41,077 nucleotides of DNA from Labilithrix sp. GTDB taxonomy: Bacteria > Myxococcota_A > Polyangia > Polyangiales > Polyangiaceae. A program made the position numbers and the translations under genes. The DNA lies in contig JAHBWF010000064.1 in assembly GCA_019637105.1 (NCBI GenBank), forward strand, positions 1 to 41,077, given 5' to 3'. Below are positions 1 through 8,977 of this stretch, in pieces (within the stretch, counting starts at the first letter, position 1; each line of letters opens with the position of its first letter). The notes below the pieces were generated by a model. That model did no database searches, was not told where the DNA came from, and was given only the letters and a program-made list of their open reading frames with translations.

Positions 1-2
1 GG

Positions 3-1265
3 TCCCCGGCGGGGCGTGTCGGGCTGCCGTCGACGACCGCGCCGGCCGCGAGGGCGGACGCGCCGCCCAGCCTGGTCGCGGAGGGGAGCAACTACGTCCG
101 CCCGATCCGGCGCGGCCTCGCCTGGTGGGGCTTCGTCCAGGCGCAGTACCAGCGCAACGACCTCTCGGAGGACCAGCTCGCGCCCGGCGGCGAGCCGCTG
201 AACCAGGACGAGTTCGCGCTCCGGCGCGCGCGCCTGCGCATCGATCACGGGTGGGAGAACGCCGCCGCGACCCTCGAGATGGACGCGTCGACCCTGAACG
301 GCGTCCGCGTCGGGCCGCGCCGCGCGGAGGCGTCGCTCCTCTACCGCGGCGCCGACGACGACACGATCACGCCGCGGCTGGTGCTCACCGCGGGCATCAC
401 GGATCTCCCGTTCGGCGCGGAGATCGGCGAGTCGCAGCGCGATCGCGTGTTCATGGAGCGGAGCATCGGCTCGACGGCGCTCTTCCCGAGCGAGGCGGAC
501 ATCGGCGTCAAGCTCTGGGGCGCGTACCGCTTCCTCAACTACGCGGTCGCCGTCGTGAACGGTCAGCCGCTCGTCGACGCGGCGTTCCCGCGCGATCCGG
601 TCGCCGCCAAGGACGTCGTCGGCCGCGTCGGCGCGCGCGCGCCGGTCGACCCGTCCTTCGTCGTCGAGGGCGGCGTCTCGTTCTGGAACGGCACCGGCTT
701 CAGCCCGGGGCGCGACGCGACGAAGGCGTCGGTCACGTGGATCGACGACAACAACAACGGCTTCGCCGAGCCCCACGAGCTGCAGGGCGTGACCGGCTCG
801 GCGGCGGTCCCGTCGCAGACCTTCCGTCGGTGGGCGCTCGGGCTCGACCTCGGCGTGTCCAAGCGGACCGCGCTCGGCGTCTCGCGCCTCTCCGGCGAGG
901 TGACCGCCGCGTCGAACCTCGATCGCGCGCTCCTGGTCTCGGATCCGATCCTCTCGGGAGCGGACGTGCGGCAGCTCGTGCTCAGCGTGTCGGCCGTCCA
1001 GCAGATCACCGACTACGGCCTCGTCGGCTTCCGCGCGGCCTACTACGATCCGAACAGCGACGTCTTCGAGCAGCGCGCCGGCGTCTTCCACATCAAGGAC
1101 GAGTCGTTCTGGGTCCTGTCGCCCACGATCGGCCTCACGCTGTCGCACGGCCGGCTCGTCGCTCAGTACGACGTCGTCGCCGATCACCTCGCGCGGGACG
1201 ACCGAGGCGTCCCCACCAACGCGAAGAACAACCAGCTCACGCTCCGCCTGCAGGTGGACCTGTGA
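3..1265 (+). CDS. OprO/P-like outer-membrane porin, 5' truncated by window edge
   Basis: The frame is open from the first complete codon at position 3, so the true start and signal peptide lie upstream of the window. The visible part reads as a 16-stranded-type porin: an N-terminal stretch LNQDEFALRRARLRID, then a segment on a membrane-facing face, then TDLPFGAEIGESQRDRVFMERS, a pattern typical of the phosphate-selective porin O/P family (strand, short turn, LPFG/TPFG, ERS). It ends in hydrophobic QVDL. The protein is a clear paralogue of the porin at 14163-15659 (shared blocks LNQDEFALRRARLR versus LNEDRFLLRRARLR and NLDRALLVSDPI versus NLDRGLFVSDPI). It leads the visible part of a + strand operon and its TGA overlaps the next gene's GTG. 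Expected role: passive outer-membrane channel, perhaps for phosphate or another anion. Family assignment is confident; substrate is inference. Confidence 0.8.
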   Translation, partial: SPAGRVGLPSTTAPAARADAPPSLVAEGSNYVRPIRRGLAWWGFVQAQYQRNDLSEDQLAPGGEPLNQDEFALRRARLRIDHGWENAAATLEMDASTLNGVRVGPRRAEASLLYRGADDDTITPRLVLTAGITDLPFGAEIGESQRDRVFMERSIGSTALFPSEADIGVKLWGAYRFLNYAVAVVNGQPLVDAAFPRDPVAAKDVVGRVGARAPVDPSFVVEGGVSFWNGTGFSPGRDATKASVTWIDDNNNGFAEPHELQGVTGSAAVPSQTFRRWALGLDLGVSKRTALGVSRLSGEVTAASNLDRALLVSDPILSGADVRQLVLSVSAVQQITDYGLVGFRAAYYDPNSDVFEQRAGVFHIKDESFWVLSPTIGLTLSHGRLVAQYDVVADHLARDDRGVPTNAKNNQLTLRLQVDL

Positions 1266-2248
1266 GGCGGATCGTTCGAGCGTCGTCCGCGTGCCTCGCG
1301 TGCCTCGTCTCCGGCGGGTGCGGCGGGACGCGCGTCACCGAGGGGCTCGAGGAGCCGTTCGCGGTCCACGACGCGCAGTTCCTCGAGGGGGAGCTCCCGG
1401 GCGCGCCCCCCGACCAGGGGACCGCGCCTCCGCGCCCGACCGCCGCGACGACGGAGACCACGGTGCTCCGCCCGGGGCTCCCCGGCGTCGCGTTCTTCGG
1501 CTGGGCGACGCTCGACGCGGTCTCCGTCGCGGCGAAGATCGAGGGGCAGGGGAGCGGCTACTGGGTGGTGCCGGCGGGGCCGCCCGATCCGCAGGTGCAG
1601 GGCGAGCCGGTCCGCGTCTGGCGCTTCGTCGCCGATCTCCACCGCTCGCTCGCGCCGGGGCGTCATCGGCTGCTCGTCTCCGCGCTGGACGACGCGGGGC
1701 GCGCCGGCAACCAGGTCGCGACGTCGCTCTGCGTCCACCGCCGCGTGCCGGACAACGGCAACGCGTGCGACGCCGCGAAGGCGCCGCCGGAGCTCGCGGT
1801 CAGCCTCGAGTGGGATCGGCCGGTCGACCTCGACCTCGTCGTCGTCACGCCGAGCGGCGAGGCGATCGCCGCGCGCAGCCCCGCGAAGGGCCTCGGCGCG
1901 GAGGAGAAGATCAGCCGGAGCTCGCCGGACACGAACCCGCCGGGCGCCGGATACCTCGACTTCGACTCGAACAACGGCTGTCGCGTCGACGCCCGGCAGC
2001 TCGAGAACGTCGTGATCCAGGAGCGCCCGGCCCCGGGCTCGTACCTCGTCTACGCGAACCTGTACGCCGCGTGCGGCGAGCCCTCCGCCCGGTACACGGT
2101 CACGCGCTGGTCGAGGGGCGTCGTGGATCCCTCGGCGGGCACCTACGAGGTCGTCGAGGCGGAGCGGTGGAGCGGGACGGCCCTGGCGATTCAGGCCAAC
2201 GGAGGCACGCGCCTCGGGACCTTCGTGGCCGAGTTCTTCGTGCCCTAG
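1262..2248 (+). CDS. Secreted DUF2135/YfaP-like lipoprotein
   Basis: Starts with GTG inside the stop codon of the porin (GTGA overlap), so it is translationally coupled. The N-terminus is basic then hydrophobic (ACLACLVSGGC), an imperfect lipobox that suggests a lipidated or exported protein. The C-terminal half contains the block WDRPVDLDLVVVTPSGEA followed by YLDFDSNNGC and a late PGSYLVYANLYAACGEP, a beta-sandwich pattern like DUF2135/YfaP or pre-peptidase C-terminal domains, where the DLDL acidic loop usually binds metal. The paralogue at 13267-14163 has the same order (NEADLDLHVVLPSG, FLDRDSNAMC, PGRYVVRVDTFSLCGAP), including the two conserved cysteines, so the pair is genuine. Length 328 residues. 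Role unknown; constant partnership with the porin and receptor suggests a surface or periplasmic accessory of that complex. Confidence 0.75.
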   Translation: MRRIVRASSACLACLVSGGCGGTRVTEGLEEPFAVHDAQFLEGELPGAPPDQGTAPPRPTAATTETTVLRPGLPGVAFFGWATLDAVSVAAKIEGQGSGYWVVPAGPPDPQVQGEPVRVWRFVADLHRSLAPGRHRLLVSALDDAGRAGNQVATSLCVHRRVPDNGNACDAAKAPPELAVSLEWDRPVDLDLVVVTPSGEAIAARSPAKGLGAEEKISRSSPDTNPPGAGYLDFDSNNGCRVDARQLENVVIQERPAPGSYLVYANLYAACGEPSARYTVTRWSRGVVDPSAGTYEVVEAERWSGTALAIQANGGTRLGTFVAEFFVP

Positions 2249-2261
2249 GAGGCATCAAGCG

Positions 2262-3017
2262 ATGTTGATCGAACGTCTGACGAAGCTGGCGCTCCTCGGG
2301 AGCTCGTGGGTCCTCTATCTGTTGCTCGTCCTGTCGGTGATCTCGATCGCCACGATGGTCGAGCGCTGGATCTACTTCGCGCGCCGGAGCGGCGACCTCG
2401 AGGAGCAGCGACCGCGGCTCGTCGCCCGCCTCGACGCGGCGGACCTCGACGGCCTCGAGAAGCTCCTCGCCGCGGATCGCTCGCTGCAAGGCCGCATCGC
2501 GCGCGAGGCGCTCCGGTGGCTGCACGGCGGACCCGAGGCGATGGCCGACGCCGTGGACGCCGAGCTGTCGCGCATCCGCGCGGAGCTCGAGCGGGGCGTG
2601 AACCTCCTCGGCACCCTCGGGAACAACGCGCCGTTCATCGGCCTGTTCGGCACGGTGCTCGGCGTCATCATCGCGTTCCACTCGCTCGGCGAGTCGGGGG
2701 GCAACGCCGGCGCGATGGGCGGCGTGATGGGCGGCATCGCGGAGGCGCTCGTCGCGACGGGCGTAGGCCTCTTCGTCGCGTTGCCCGCGGTCGTCGCGTA
2801 CAACCTCATCCAGCGGAGGATCGGCCAGATCGAAGCGGACGCCGCGGCGCTGGTGAAGCTCATCAGCGCGTACGCCAAGTCGGATCCGCGCATCCTCGAG
2901 CGCGCGCGCGCGCGGAGCGTGAAGGGGGCGCGTCAGCAGCAGCGCGCGCGGATCGACGACGGCTCGGCCCGCGACGAGGGCTCCGCCGTCGCCGTCGCCA
3001 GCGAGGCGAAGGGCTGA
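2262..3017 (+). CDS. exbB: ExbB/TolQ-family proton channel subunit
   Basis: MotA/TolQ/ExbB family protein of 251 residues. The first membrane helix is at about residues 13-35, then a cytoplasmic stretch rich in charged residues, then the diagnostic segment GNNAPFIGLFGTVLGVIIAF (about 122-141) and a third helix GIAEALVATGVGLFVALPAV. These are the helices that form the proton path with ExbD. A Shine-Dalgarno TAGGAGG lies 9 nt before the ATG. With the next two genes it forms a dedicated TonB motor inside the porin/receptor operon: ExbB-ExbD use proton motive force in the inner membrane to energise TonB. The stop overlaps the ATG of exbD (TGATG). The C-terminal tail from about residue 215 is charged and low complexity. 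Only this operon carries a motor; the paralogous operon at 9818-17305 has none and may borrow this one. Confidence 0.92.
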   Translation: MLIERLTKLALLGSSWVLYLLLVLSVISIATMVERWIYFARRSGDLEEQRPRLVARLDAADLDGLEKLLAADRSLQGRIAREALRWLHGGPEAMADAVDAELSRIRAELERGVNLLGTLGNNAPFIGLFGTVLGVIIAFHSLGESGGNAGAMGGVMGGIAEALVATGVGLFVALPAVVAYNLIQRRIGQIEADAAALVKLISAYAKSDPRILERARARSVKGARQQQRARIDDGSARDEGSAVAVASEAKG

Positions 3018-3433
3018 TGGCCTCCGTGCAGGCGGCCCGCGGCCCGGGGAACCGCGGAGGCATCGTCGGGATCAACGTCACGCCGTTCGTCGACATCGCG
3101 CTCGTGCTGCTCATCATCATGATGGTCTCGTCGACGTACATCGTCTCGCAGGCGCTCAAGGTCGAGCTGCCGAAGACGGCCACCTCGGACGGCAAGGTGA
3201 CGAAGACCTACGTGGTCACGATCGACAAGGGGGGCGAGCTCCTCTTCAACGACGCGCCCGCGACGCTGAAGGGCCTCGAGGCGCAGCTCAGGGCGGCGCG
3301 CGCGTCCGAGGACGTCAGCCTCGTCATCAGCGCGGATCAGGCGGCCCTGCACGGCCGCGTGGTGGAGATCATCGACACGGCGAAGCTCGCGGGCGTCACG
3401 AAGTTCGCGATCAACGTCGAGCGCTCGAAGTAG
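3017..3433 (+). CDS. exbD: ExbD/TolR-family biopolymer transport protein
   Basis: 138-residue protein with the ExbD plan: short cytoplasmic N-terminus, one membrane helix beginning INVTPFVDIALVLLIIMMV, and a periplasmic domain. Asp26 in TPFVDIA aligns with the essential protonatable aspartate of ExbD/TolR. The periplasmic part contains LVISADQAALHGRVVEIIDTAK, the usual 'D..A....v...mD' helix of the family, and ends KFAINVE. The start ATG overlaps the exbB stop, showing translational coupling in a fixed ratio. Works with ExbB as the proton-driven stator for the TonB protein encoded 6 nt downstream. Confidence 0.92.
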   Translation: MASVQAARGPGNRGGIVGINVTPFVDIALVLLIIMMVSSTYIVSQALKVELPKTATSDGKVTKTYVVTIDKGGELLFNDAPATLKGLEAQLRAARASEDVSLVISADQAALHGRVVEIIDTAKLAGVTKFAINVERSK

Positions 3434-3439
3434 CGAGCC

Positions 3440-4078
3440 ATGTCGCTGCGTGGTGTCCTCATCGGCGGAAGCCTCCTGGCGCACGGCGGGCTCGTCGTCG
3501 CGCTCGGAGCGCTCCGCGCGCCGGCGTCGGCGTCGGCGTCGGCGATCGAGGTGACCGAGACGGTGAAGCCCGAGCCGGCGCCCGCGCCGCCGTCGCCGCC
3601 GCCCGAGCCGGCGGAGGTCCAGGAGGCGCCGCCTCGCGCGCGGAGCGCTCGCGGCGCCTGCTTGACTTCGGGTCAGCTCAGCGGAGGGAGCGGCCCCGGC
3701 GGCTTCGCGCTGCCCGCGGCCGCGCCGCCGCCGCGCGCGGTCGAGGTGGTCGCGAAGACGCTGGAGAAGGCGCCCGCGCCGAAGCGCGCGCTCGACGCCT
3801 GCGACGAGCCGCCCGCGAAGCCGAAGCTCCTCGGCCTCCCTCAGCCGGCGTACACCGAGGCCGCGCGCGCGGCGGGCGTCGAGGGGAAGGTCCGCCTGGA
3901 GATCACCGTCGACGAGGCGGGCAAGGTCGTCGACGTCCGCGCGCTCACGAGCCTCGGCCACGGCCTCGACGAGGCGGCGATCGCGGCGGCGCGCCTGGCC
4001 ACCTTCGAGCCGGCCGTGCGCTGCGGACGGCCCAGCCGCTCGACGTTCACCGTCGCCGTGCGCTTCTCCGCGTCGTGA
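3440..4078 (+). CDS. tonB: TonB energy transducer
   Basis: 212 residues with the classic TonB arrangement: one N-terminal signal-anchor helix (residues about 5-26), a Pro/Ala/Glu-rich periplasmic spacer (EPAPAPPSPPPEPAEV), and a C-terminal TonB domain of about 80 residues with LPQPAYTEAARAAGVEGKV, VDEAGKVVDVRALTSLG, and LDEAAIAAARLATFEPA. Four cysteines flank the domain, including DACDEP and AVRCGRP, which could form disulfides. It spans the periplasm and transmits ExbB-ExbD energy to outer-membrane receptors, most simply the receptor encoded next, whose GTG start overlaps this stop. It is distinct from the TonB-like domain carried by the receptor itself. Confidence 0.88.
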   Translation: MSLRGVLIGGSLLAHGGLVVALGALRAPASASASAIEVTETVKPEPAPAPPSPPPEPAEVQEAPPRARSARGACLTSGQLSGGSGPGGFALPAAAPPPRAVEVVAKTLEKAPAPKRALDACDEPPAKPKLLGLPQPAYTEAARAAGVEGKVRLEITVDEAGKVVDVRALTSLGHGLDEAAIAAARLATFEPAVRCGRPSRSTFTVAVRFSAS

Positions 4079-6747
4079 GTCCGATGCTCGGAGCTCGCCT
4101 TCGCCGCGCGTTCGCCCTCGCCGTCGCGACGACGCTCGTCCCGAGCGGCGCGCGCGCCCAGCCCGCGCCCGCGCGGGGGGAGGCGCCGAAGCCGCGCCTG
4201 ACGAAGCCGCCGGAGCTCGTCGACTTCGTCGAGGCCGTCTACCCCGAGGACGAGCTCCGCGAGGGCCGCGCCGCGACCGTCGTCCTCGAGCTCGCGATCT
4301 CCGCGGCCGGCGCCGTGGAGGCGGCCGTCGTCGTGAAGGGGGCGGGGGCGGCCTTCGACGCGGCCGCGGTGGACGCCGCGCGCCGCTTCACGTTCCGCCC
4401 GGCGGAGGTGGACCACAAGCCCGCGCCGGTCAAGATCACCTACCGCTACGTGTTCACGCCGAAGGCGGCGGTCGAGACCACGGGCAAGCTCCGCGGCGTC
4501 GTCCTCGACAAGGCGTCCGGCCGACCGCTCGCGGGCGTGGCCGTCGAGGTCGACGGCGTCGGTCGCGTGGTCACGAACGCGGAGGGCGAGTTCGCGTTCG
4601 ACGACGTCCCGGTCGGGGAGGCGAAGGTCACGCTCTCCCGATCGGACCTCACGCCGCTCCGGACGCAGGAGACCGTCGAGGCGGGGCGGACCCTCGAGGC
4701 CCGCTACTCCGTCGAGCTCCCCGCGCCGGAGGGCGCCGCCGACGACGAGGACAAGGACGACTTCGAGGTCGTCGTGCTCGCGCCGAAGCTCGTCAAGCAG
4801 ACCGTCAGCACCGAGGTCGGCGCGGAGGAGGCGCGGCGCGTCCCGGGCACGCAGGGAGACGTGCTCAAGGTGGTCGAGAACCTCCCGGGCGTCGCGCGCG
4901 CGAGCGCGGGCTCGGGGCAGCTCGTCGTATGGGGGGCGGCGCCTCAGGACACGCGCACGTACGTCGGCGCCGTTCGCGTGCCGATGCTCTATCACTTCGG
5001 CGGCCTCCGATCGGTCGTCCACAACGACCGCGTCGCGTCGGTGGAGCTCGTCCCCGGCGGGTACGGCGCCGCGTACGGGCGCGGGCTCGGCGGGCTCGTC
5101 CGCGTCACGACGCGCGAGCCGGCGCGCGATCGCCTCCACGGCAGCGCGCAGCTCGACCTCCTCGACGCGTCGGCCGCCGTGACGGCGCCGATCGGCGAGC
5201 GCCTCTCGTTCGCGATCTCCGCGCGGAGGAGCCACGTCGCGGACGCCGCGCGCCTGCTCGAGGATCAGAGCTTCCAGGCGTTCTTCACCTTGCCCGAGTA
5301 CCACGACGGGCAGGCGCGCCTCCGCTACCAGCTCGCGCCGAACGAGTGGGTCGAGGTCGGCGGCATGCTCTCGGGCGATCGCCAGTCGCGGACGCAGCCG
5401 AGCAACGATCCCGCGAACCGCGTCTCCGAGACGCGGACGCTCCGCTTCGAGCGCTACGACGTCGCGTACCACAAGCAGCTCGCCGACGGCGCGGAGGTGG
5501 ACGTCGCGCCGTGGTACGGCCACGACGTCGGAGGCCGCGCCGGCGACTTCGGCGGAGTGCCGACGAGCGTCGAGACGGAGTCCCACCTCGTCGGGCTCCG
5601 CGCCGAGTGGCGCGGCCGGCTGGCCGAGGCGTGGACGGCGCGCGCGGGCCTCGATCTCGAGCTCGTCCAGAGCGAGTCGAACCGGAGCGGCTCGATCACG
5701 TCGCCGCCCCGCGAGGGCGACGCCTACGTGTTCGGCCGGGCGCCCGCCGATCAGGTGAGCGCCGACGTCTGGAAGTCGGTCATCGCGAGCGCGGCGCCCT
5801 ACGCCGAGACGTCGTGGGGCCTCTTCCGCGATCGCGTCGTCCTCACGCCCGGCGTCCGGCTCGAGCCGTACTTCATCAGCGTCGACCGGCGAAAGCCGCA
5901 CGACCCGAACGCGCCGGATCTCGGAGCGTACCTCTCCGACGTCGCGATCCAGCCGCGCTTCGCCGCGCGCTGGGCGTCGAGCGAGCGGCTCACCTACAAG
6001 GCGGCCGTCGGCCTGTATCGGCAGCCGCCGCTCCCCGACGATCTGTCCGCGATCTTCGGCAACCCCGCGCTCGGGATCTCCACGGGGACGCACTACGTCG
6101 GCGGCGCGGAGCTCCGCGCCACGTCCGACCTCGCGATGGAGACGAACGTCTTCCACACCACGTCCGACGAGCTCGTCGCGCGCAACCCCTCGAGCAGCCC
6201 GCGGGTCGGGGAGGCGCTCCTCCAGCAGGGCGAGGGACGCTCGGTGGGCGCGCAGTTCCTCCTGCGACGCGAGAAGGGCGCCGGCAGGTTCTTCGGCTGG
6301 ATCGCGTACACGATCCTCCGGAGCGAGCGGAAGGACTCGCCCGGCGCGCGCTGGCGGCTCTTCGACTACGACCAGACCCACGTGCTGACGGCGCTCGCGT
6401 CGTACGACCTCGGCGCCGGCTTCGAGGTCGGCGCGCGCGCGCGCGTCGCCTCGGGGTATCCGCGGACGCCGCTCCAGTACATCTACTTCGACGCGCGCAG
6501 CAATCGCTACGAGCCGACGCTCGGCGTCTACAACACCGATCGGATCCCGGTCTTCCTCCAGCTCGACGTCCGTGTCGCCAAGCGCGTCAAGCTGAGCGGC
6601 TCGGAGCTCGAGGTCTACCTCGACGTGCAGAACGTGACGAACCGCGGGAACCCGGAGGAGATCGCGTACGCGCCGGACTACTCGCACCGGCGGTACATCC
6701 TGGGCCTGCCCATCCTCCCGATCCTCGGCGCGCGCTGGAGCTTCTGA
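4075..6747 (+). CDS. TonB-dependent receptor with N-terminal TonB-C-like and carboxypeptidase-regulatory-like domains
   Basis: 890-residue outer-membrane receptor. Order seen: signal peptide (1-29, ends ARAQ), a TonB C-terminal-type domain at about 42-128 (AVYPEDELREG, FDAAAVDAARRFTFRPAEVD), a carboxypeptidase-regulatory-like beta domain at 138-215 (GVVLDKASGRPLAGVAVEV, TNAEGEFAFDDVPVGE), an acidic linker, a plug from about 235 (VPGTQGDVLKVVENLPGV, then VELVPGGYGAAYGRGLGGLV), and a barrel ending LGARWSF with terminal Phe. Plug and barrel are typical of TonB-dependent transporters. Having a TonB-type domain on the receptor is odd, because that domain normally sits on the inner-membrane transducer. 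GTG start overlaps tonB (alternative ATG at 4084). The paralogue at 10738-13260 shares the TonB-like domain but not the regulatory-like domain. Substrate unknown. Confidence 0.88.
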   Translation: MSPMLGARLRRAFALAVATTLVPSGARAQPAPARGEAPKPRLTKPPELVDFVEAVYPEDELREGRAATVVLELAISAAGAVEAAVVVKGAGAAFDAAAVDAARRFTFRPAEVDHKPAPVKITYRYVFTPKAAVETTGKLRGVVLDKASGRPLAGVAVEVDGVGRVVTNAEGEFAFDDVPVGEAKVTLSRSDLTPLRTQETVEAGRTLEARYSVELPAPEGAADDEDKDDFEVVVLAPKLVKQTVSTEVGAEEARRVPGTQGDVLKVVENLPGVARASAGSGQLVVWGAAPQDTRTYVGAVRVPMLYHFGGLRSVVHNDRVASVELVPGGYGAAYGRGLGGLVRVTTREPARDRLHGSAQLDLLDASAAVTAPIGERLSFAISARRSHVADAARLLEDQSFQAFFTLPEYHDGQARLRYQLAPNEWVEVGGMLSGDRQSRTQPSNDPANRVSETRTLRFERYDVAYHKQLADGAEVDVAPWYGHDVGGRAGDFGGVPTSVETESHLVGLRAEWRGRLAEAWTARAGLDLELVQSESNRSGSITSPPREGDAYVFGRAPADQVSADVWKSVIASAAPYAETSWGLFRDRVVLTPGVRLEPYFISVDRRKPHDPNAPDLGAYLSDVAIQPRFAARWASSERLTYKAAVGLYRQPPLPDDLSAIFGNPALGISTGTHYVGGAELRATSDLAMETNVFHTTSDELVARNPSSSPRVGEALLQQGEGRSVGAQFLLRREKGAGRFFGWIAYTILRSERKDSPGARWRLFDYDQTHVLTALASYDLGAGFEVGARARVASGYPRTPLQYIYFDARSNRYEPTLGVYNTDRIPVFLQLDVRVAKRVKLSGSELEVYLDVQNVTNRGNPEEIAYAPDYSHRRYILGLPILPILGARWSF

Positions 6748-6748
6748 G

Positions 6749-7801
6749 ATGAAGAGGCCTCTGTCCCTCTCGTTCGCCGCCGCCGCGTGCGCCCTCGCGT
6801 GCGTGCCGAAGCTCGCCGACGACCAGGCGCGGATCGCGGCGCCGCGCGTGCTGGCGGTCCGCGCCAGCCCCGCCGAGGCGAAGCCGGGGCTGCCCGTGAC
6901 GTTGACGGCGCTGATCGCGGCGCCGGCCGGGGCGTCGGCGACCGGCGACGGGCTCGAGTGGGCGATGTGCCTCGCGCGCAAGCCGCTCACGGAGCTCGGC
7001 CCCGTCGCCCAGGAGTGCGTCGATCGCTTCGGAGAAGGCGGCGAGGACTTCCTCCGCCTCGGGCGAGGCGCGAGCGTCACGGGCACCGTCCCGGCCGACG
7101 CGTGCCGGCGCTTCGGTCCGCTCGCGCCGCCGGCGACGGCGGGCGGCGTCGCCGGGCGCCCCGTCGATCCCGATCTCTCGGGCGGATACCACCAGCCGAT
7201 CGTGCTCGGCAGCGAGGCCGGCGCCGCGCTCGCGTCCGTGCGCCTCGCGTGCGGGGTCATCGGCGTCCCGAACGCCGAGTCGGTCCGCTACGGTCAGGGC
7301 TACCGCCCGAACGAGAACCCGGAGATCGATCGCGTGGAGATCGTCTCGGGCGAAGCGCGGGTGATCGAGCCGGGCGTCGAAGCCCCGGGGGCGTCGGTGG
7401 CGCCGGGCTCCCGCGTGGAGCTGCGCGCGTCGTGGGCGGCGTGCCCCCGCGAGCCGGTGTGCGGCGACGGCCTCTGCACGGCGGGAGAGAACCAGAGCAG
7501 CTGCGCCGACGACTGCCGGGACGAGCCGCGCGGCTGCACGGGCGCGGAGACCTACCTCTGGGCGAACCCCGAGACGCGGACGGTCCAGGAGCGACGCGAG
7601 GGCGTGCGCGTCGCCTGGTTCTCGACCGGCGGCGTCTTCGCCGAGGACCAGACCGGCCGCTCCGAGCAAGACGCCGACGGGACCGACACGTCGAACGTCT
7701 GGACCGCGCCGAGCGAGCGGGGCCCGGTGCGCTTGTGGACCGTCATCCGCGACGACCGCGGGGGCGTCGGCTGGCGCGAGCTCGCCGTCGCGGTCGAGTG
7801 A
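6749..7801 (+). CDS. Operon-terminal lipoprotein with Cys-rich insertion
   Basis: 350 residues, start ATG one base after the receptor's TGA. Signal sequence ends in lipobox ALAC, so it is probably an outer-membrane lipoprotein. It shares with the lipoprotein at 9818-10738 the opening VLAVRASPAEAKPG, the middle SGGYHQPIVL and the ending RVAWFSTGG..FAEDQTGRSE..A, TSNVWTAP, RDDRGGVGW; both therefore belong to one unnamed family tied to this receptor type. Residues about 237-255 (CGDGLCTAGENQSSCADDC) form a six-cysteine module common in secreted myxobacterial proteins and absent from the paralogue, so it looks like an inserted domain. Function unknown; position suggests a surface partner of the receptor, but no homologue of known function was recognised. 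Confidence 0.7.
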   Translation: MKRPLSLSFAAAACALACVPKLADDQARIAAPRVLAVRASPAEAKPGLPVTLTALIAAPAGASATGDGLEWAMCLARKPLTELGPVAQECVDRFGEGGEDFLRLGRGASVTGTVPADACRRFGPLAPPATAGGVAGRPVDPDLSGGYHQPIVLGSEAGAALASVRLACGVIGVPNAESVRYGQGYRPNENPEIDRVEIVSGEARVIEPGVEAPGASVAPGSRVELRASWAACPREPVCGDGLCTAGENQSSCADDCRDEPRGCTGAETYLWANPETRTVQERREGVRVAWFSTGGVFAEDQTGRSEQDADGTDTSNVWTAPSERGPVRLWTVIRDDRGGVGWRELAVAVE

Positions 7802-7840
7802 GCCGCGGCGGGGCCCGATCCGGCCCGCGCGGAGAGCATC

Positions 7841-7869
7841 TTGTTTAATGGATGGTTGTTCGTTATAGT
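7841..7869 (+). promoter_or_regulatory. Candidate sigma-70-type promoter for the sigma-54 activator
   Basis: TTGTTT at 7841-7846 and TATAGT at 7864-7869 are separated by exactly 17 bp, in an AT-rich patch that stands out from its surroundings. The -10 box matches 5 of 6 consensus bases, the -35 box 3 of 6. Six bases separate the -10 box from the ATG at 7876, so transcription would begin at or next to the start codon. Confidence 0.5.
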
Positions 7870-7875
7870 GGATTC

Positions 7876-8964
7876 ATGGTTGCTGTCAGCTCTCACCCCC
7901 TCTCGGTCCCTCCGGAGGCGCGATCGATCGAGCCGGTGTCGGGGACCTTGGAAGACGGCGCGAGCGTCCAGCGGGACGACGTCGTCGTCGGCGCGGCGGC
8001 GGGCCTCGCCGCCGTCGTCGAGCGCATCGAGCAGGTGGCCCCGACCGACGCCCCGGTGCTCCTCGAGGGCGAGACGGGCTCGGGCAAGGAGCTCCTGGCG
8101 CGGCTGATCCACGCCCGATCGCAGCGCGCCGAGGGGCCGATGATCCGCGTCAACTGCGGCGCGATCCCCGCGGAGCTCATCGACTCCGAGCTGTTCGGTC
8201 ACGAGCGCGGAAGCTTCACCGGCGCCACCGGGACGCGGCAGGGGTGGTTCGAGCGCGCCGACGGCGGGACGCTCTTCCTCGACGAGGTCGCCGAGCTGCC
8301 GCTGGCCGCGCAGGTCCGCCTCCTGCGCGTCTTGCAGGAGGGGACGTTCACGCGCGTCGGCGGGACGAAGGACCTCCGCGTGTCGGTGCGCGTGGTGACC
8401 GCGACGCACCGCGACCTCCGCGCGATGTGCGAGGAGGGGACGTTCCGCTCGGACCTCTGGTACCGGATCGGCGTCTTCACGGTGCGGATCCCGCCGCTGC
8501 GCGATCGTCCCGAGGACGTCGCGCCGCTCGCGACGCACTTCGCGCACAAGTCCGGCATCGCGCTGACGGGCGTGCCGCTCGTGCCGACCCCGAGCGAGCT
8601 CGAGACGCTCCGCGGCTACTCCTGGCCAGGCAACGTGCGCGAGCTCGCGGCCGTGGTCGAGCGCGCGGCGATCCTCGGCGGCGGGCGGCGACTCGAGATC
8701 GCGGCGGCGCTCGGAGACGCACGGCCGCGGTCGTCGCCTCCTCCCGCGGCGCCGCTGTCGTCGCAGCCCGCCGTCGCGGCCCCCGCCGGACGGCTGGCGA
8801 CGCTCGACGACGCGATGCGCGCGCACATCGCCCGCGCGCTCGTCCTCGCGCGCGGCCGCATCGAGGGCCGCGGCGGCGCGGCGGATCTGCTCGGCGTGAA
8901 CCCGCACACGCTCCGCGGGAAGATGCGCCGCCTCCGGATCGACTGGAGCGTCTACCGGACCTGA
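7876..8964 (+). CDS. Sigma-54-dependent activator (AAA+ plus Fis-type HTH, no sensor domain)
   Basis: Enhancer-binding protein of 362 residues from ATG 7876. Walker A GETGSGKE at 66-73, sigma-54 contact loop GSFTGA at 112-117 (usual form GAFTGA), Walker B GTLFLDEV at 131-138, arginine-finger region and WPGNVREL follow, then a Pro/Ala linker and a C-terminal Fis-type helix-turn-helix ([18 protein letters not shown]). Only about 35 residues precede the AAA+ domain, so there is no receiver, GAF, PAS or FHA domain; control must come from a partner protein or expression level, as in PspF. An in-frame ATG at 7852 would add eight residues but lies inside the promoter and lacks a Shine-Dalgarno sequence. 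It sits between the two paralogous porin/receptor operons and may regulate them, which is inference from position. Confidence 0.88.
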   Translation: MVAVSSHPLSVPPEARSIEPVSGTLEDGASVQRDDVVVGAAAGLAAVVERIEQVAPTDAPVLLEGETGSGKELLARLIHARSQRAEGPMIRVNCGAIPAELIDSELFGHERGSFTGATGTRQGWFERADGGTLFLDEVAELPLAAQVRLLRVLQEGTFTRVGGTKDLRVSVRVVTATHRDLRAMCEEGTFRSDLWYRIGVFTVRIPPLRDRPEDVAPLATHFAHKSGIALTGVPLVPTPSELETLRGYSWPGNVRELAAVVERAAILGGGRRLEIAAALGDARPRSSPPPAAPLSSQPAVAAPAGRLATLDDAMRAHIARALVLARGRIEGRGGAADLLGVNPHTLRGKMRRLRIDWSVYRT

Positions 8965-8977
8965 TCGCGCGCCTATC

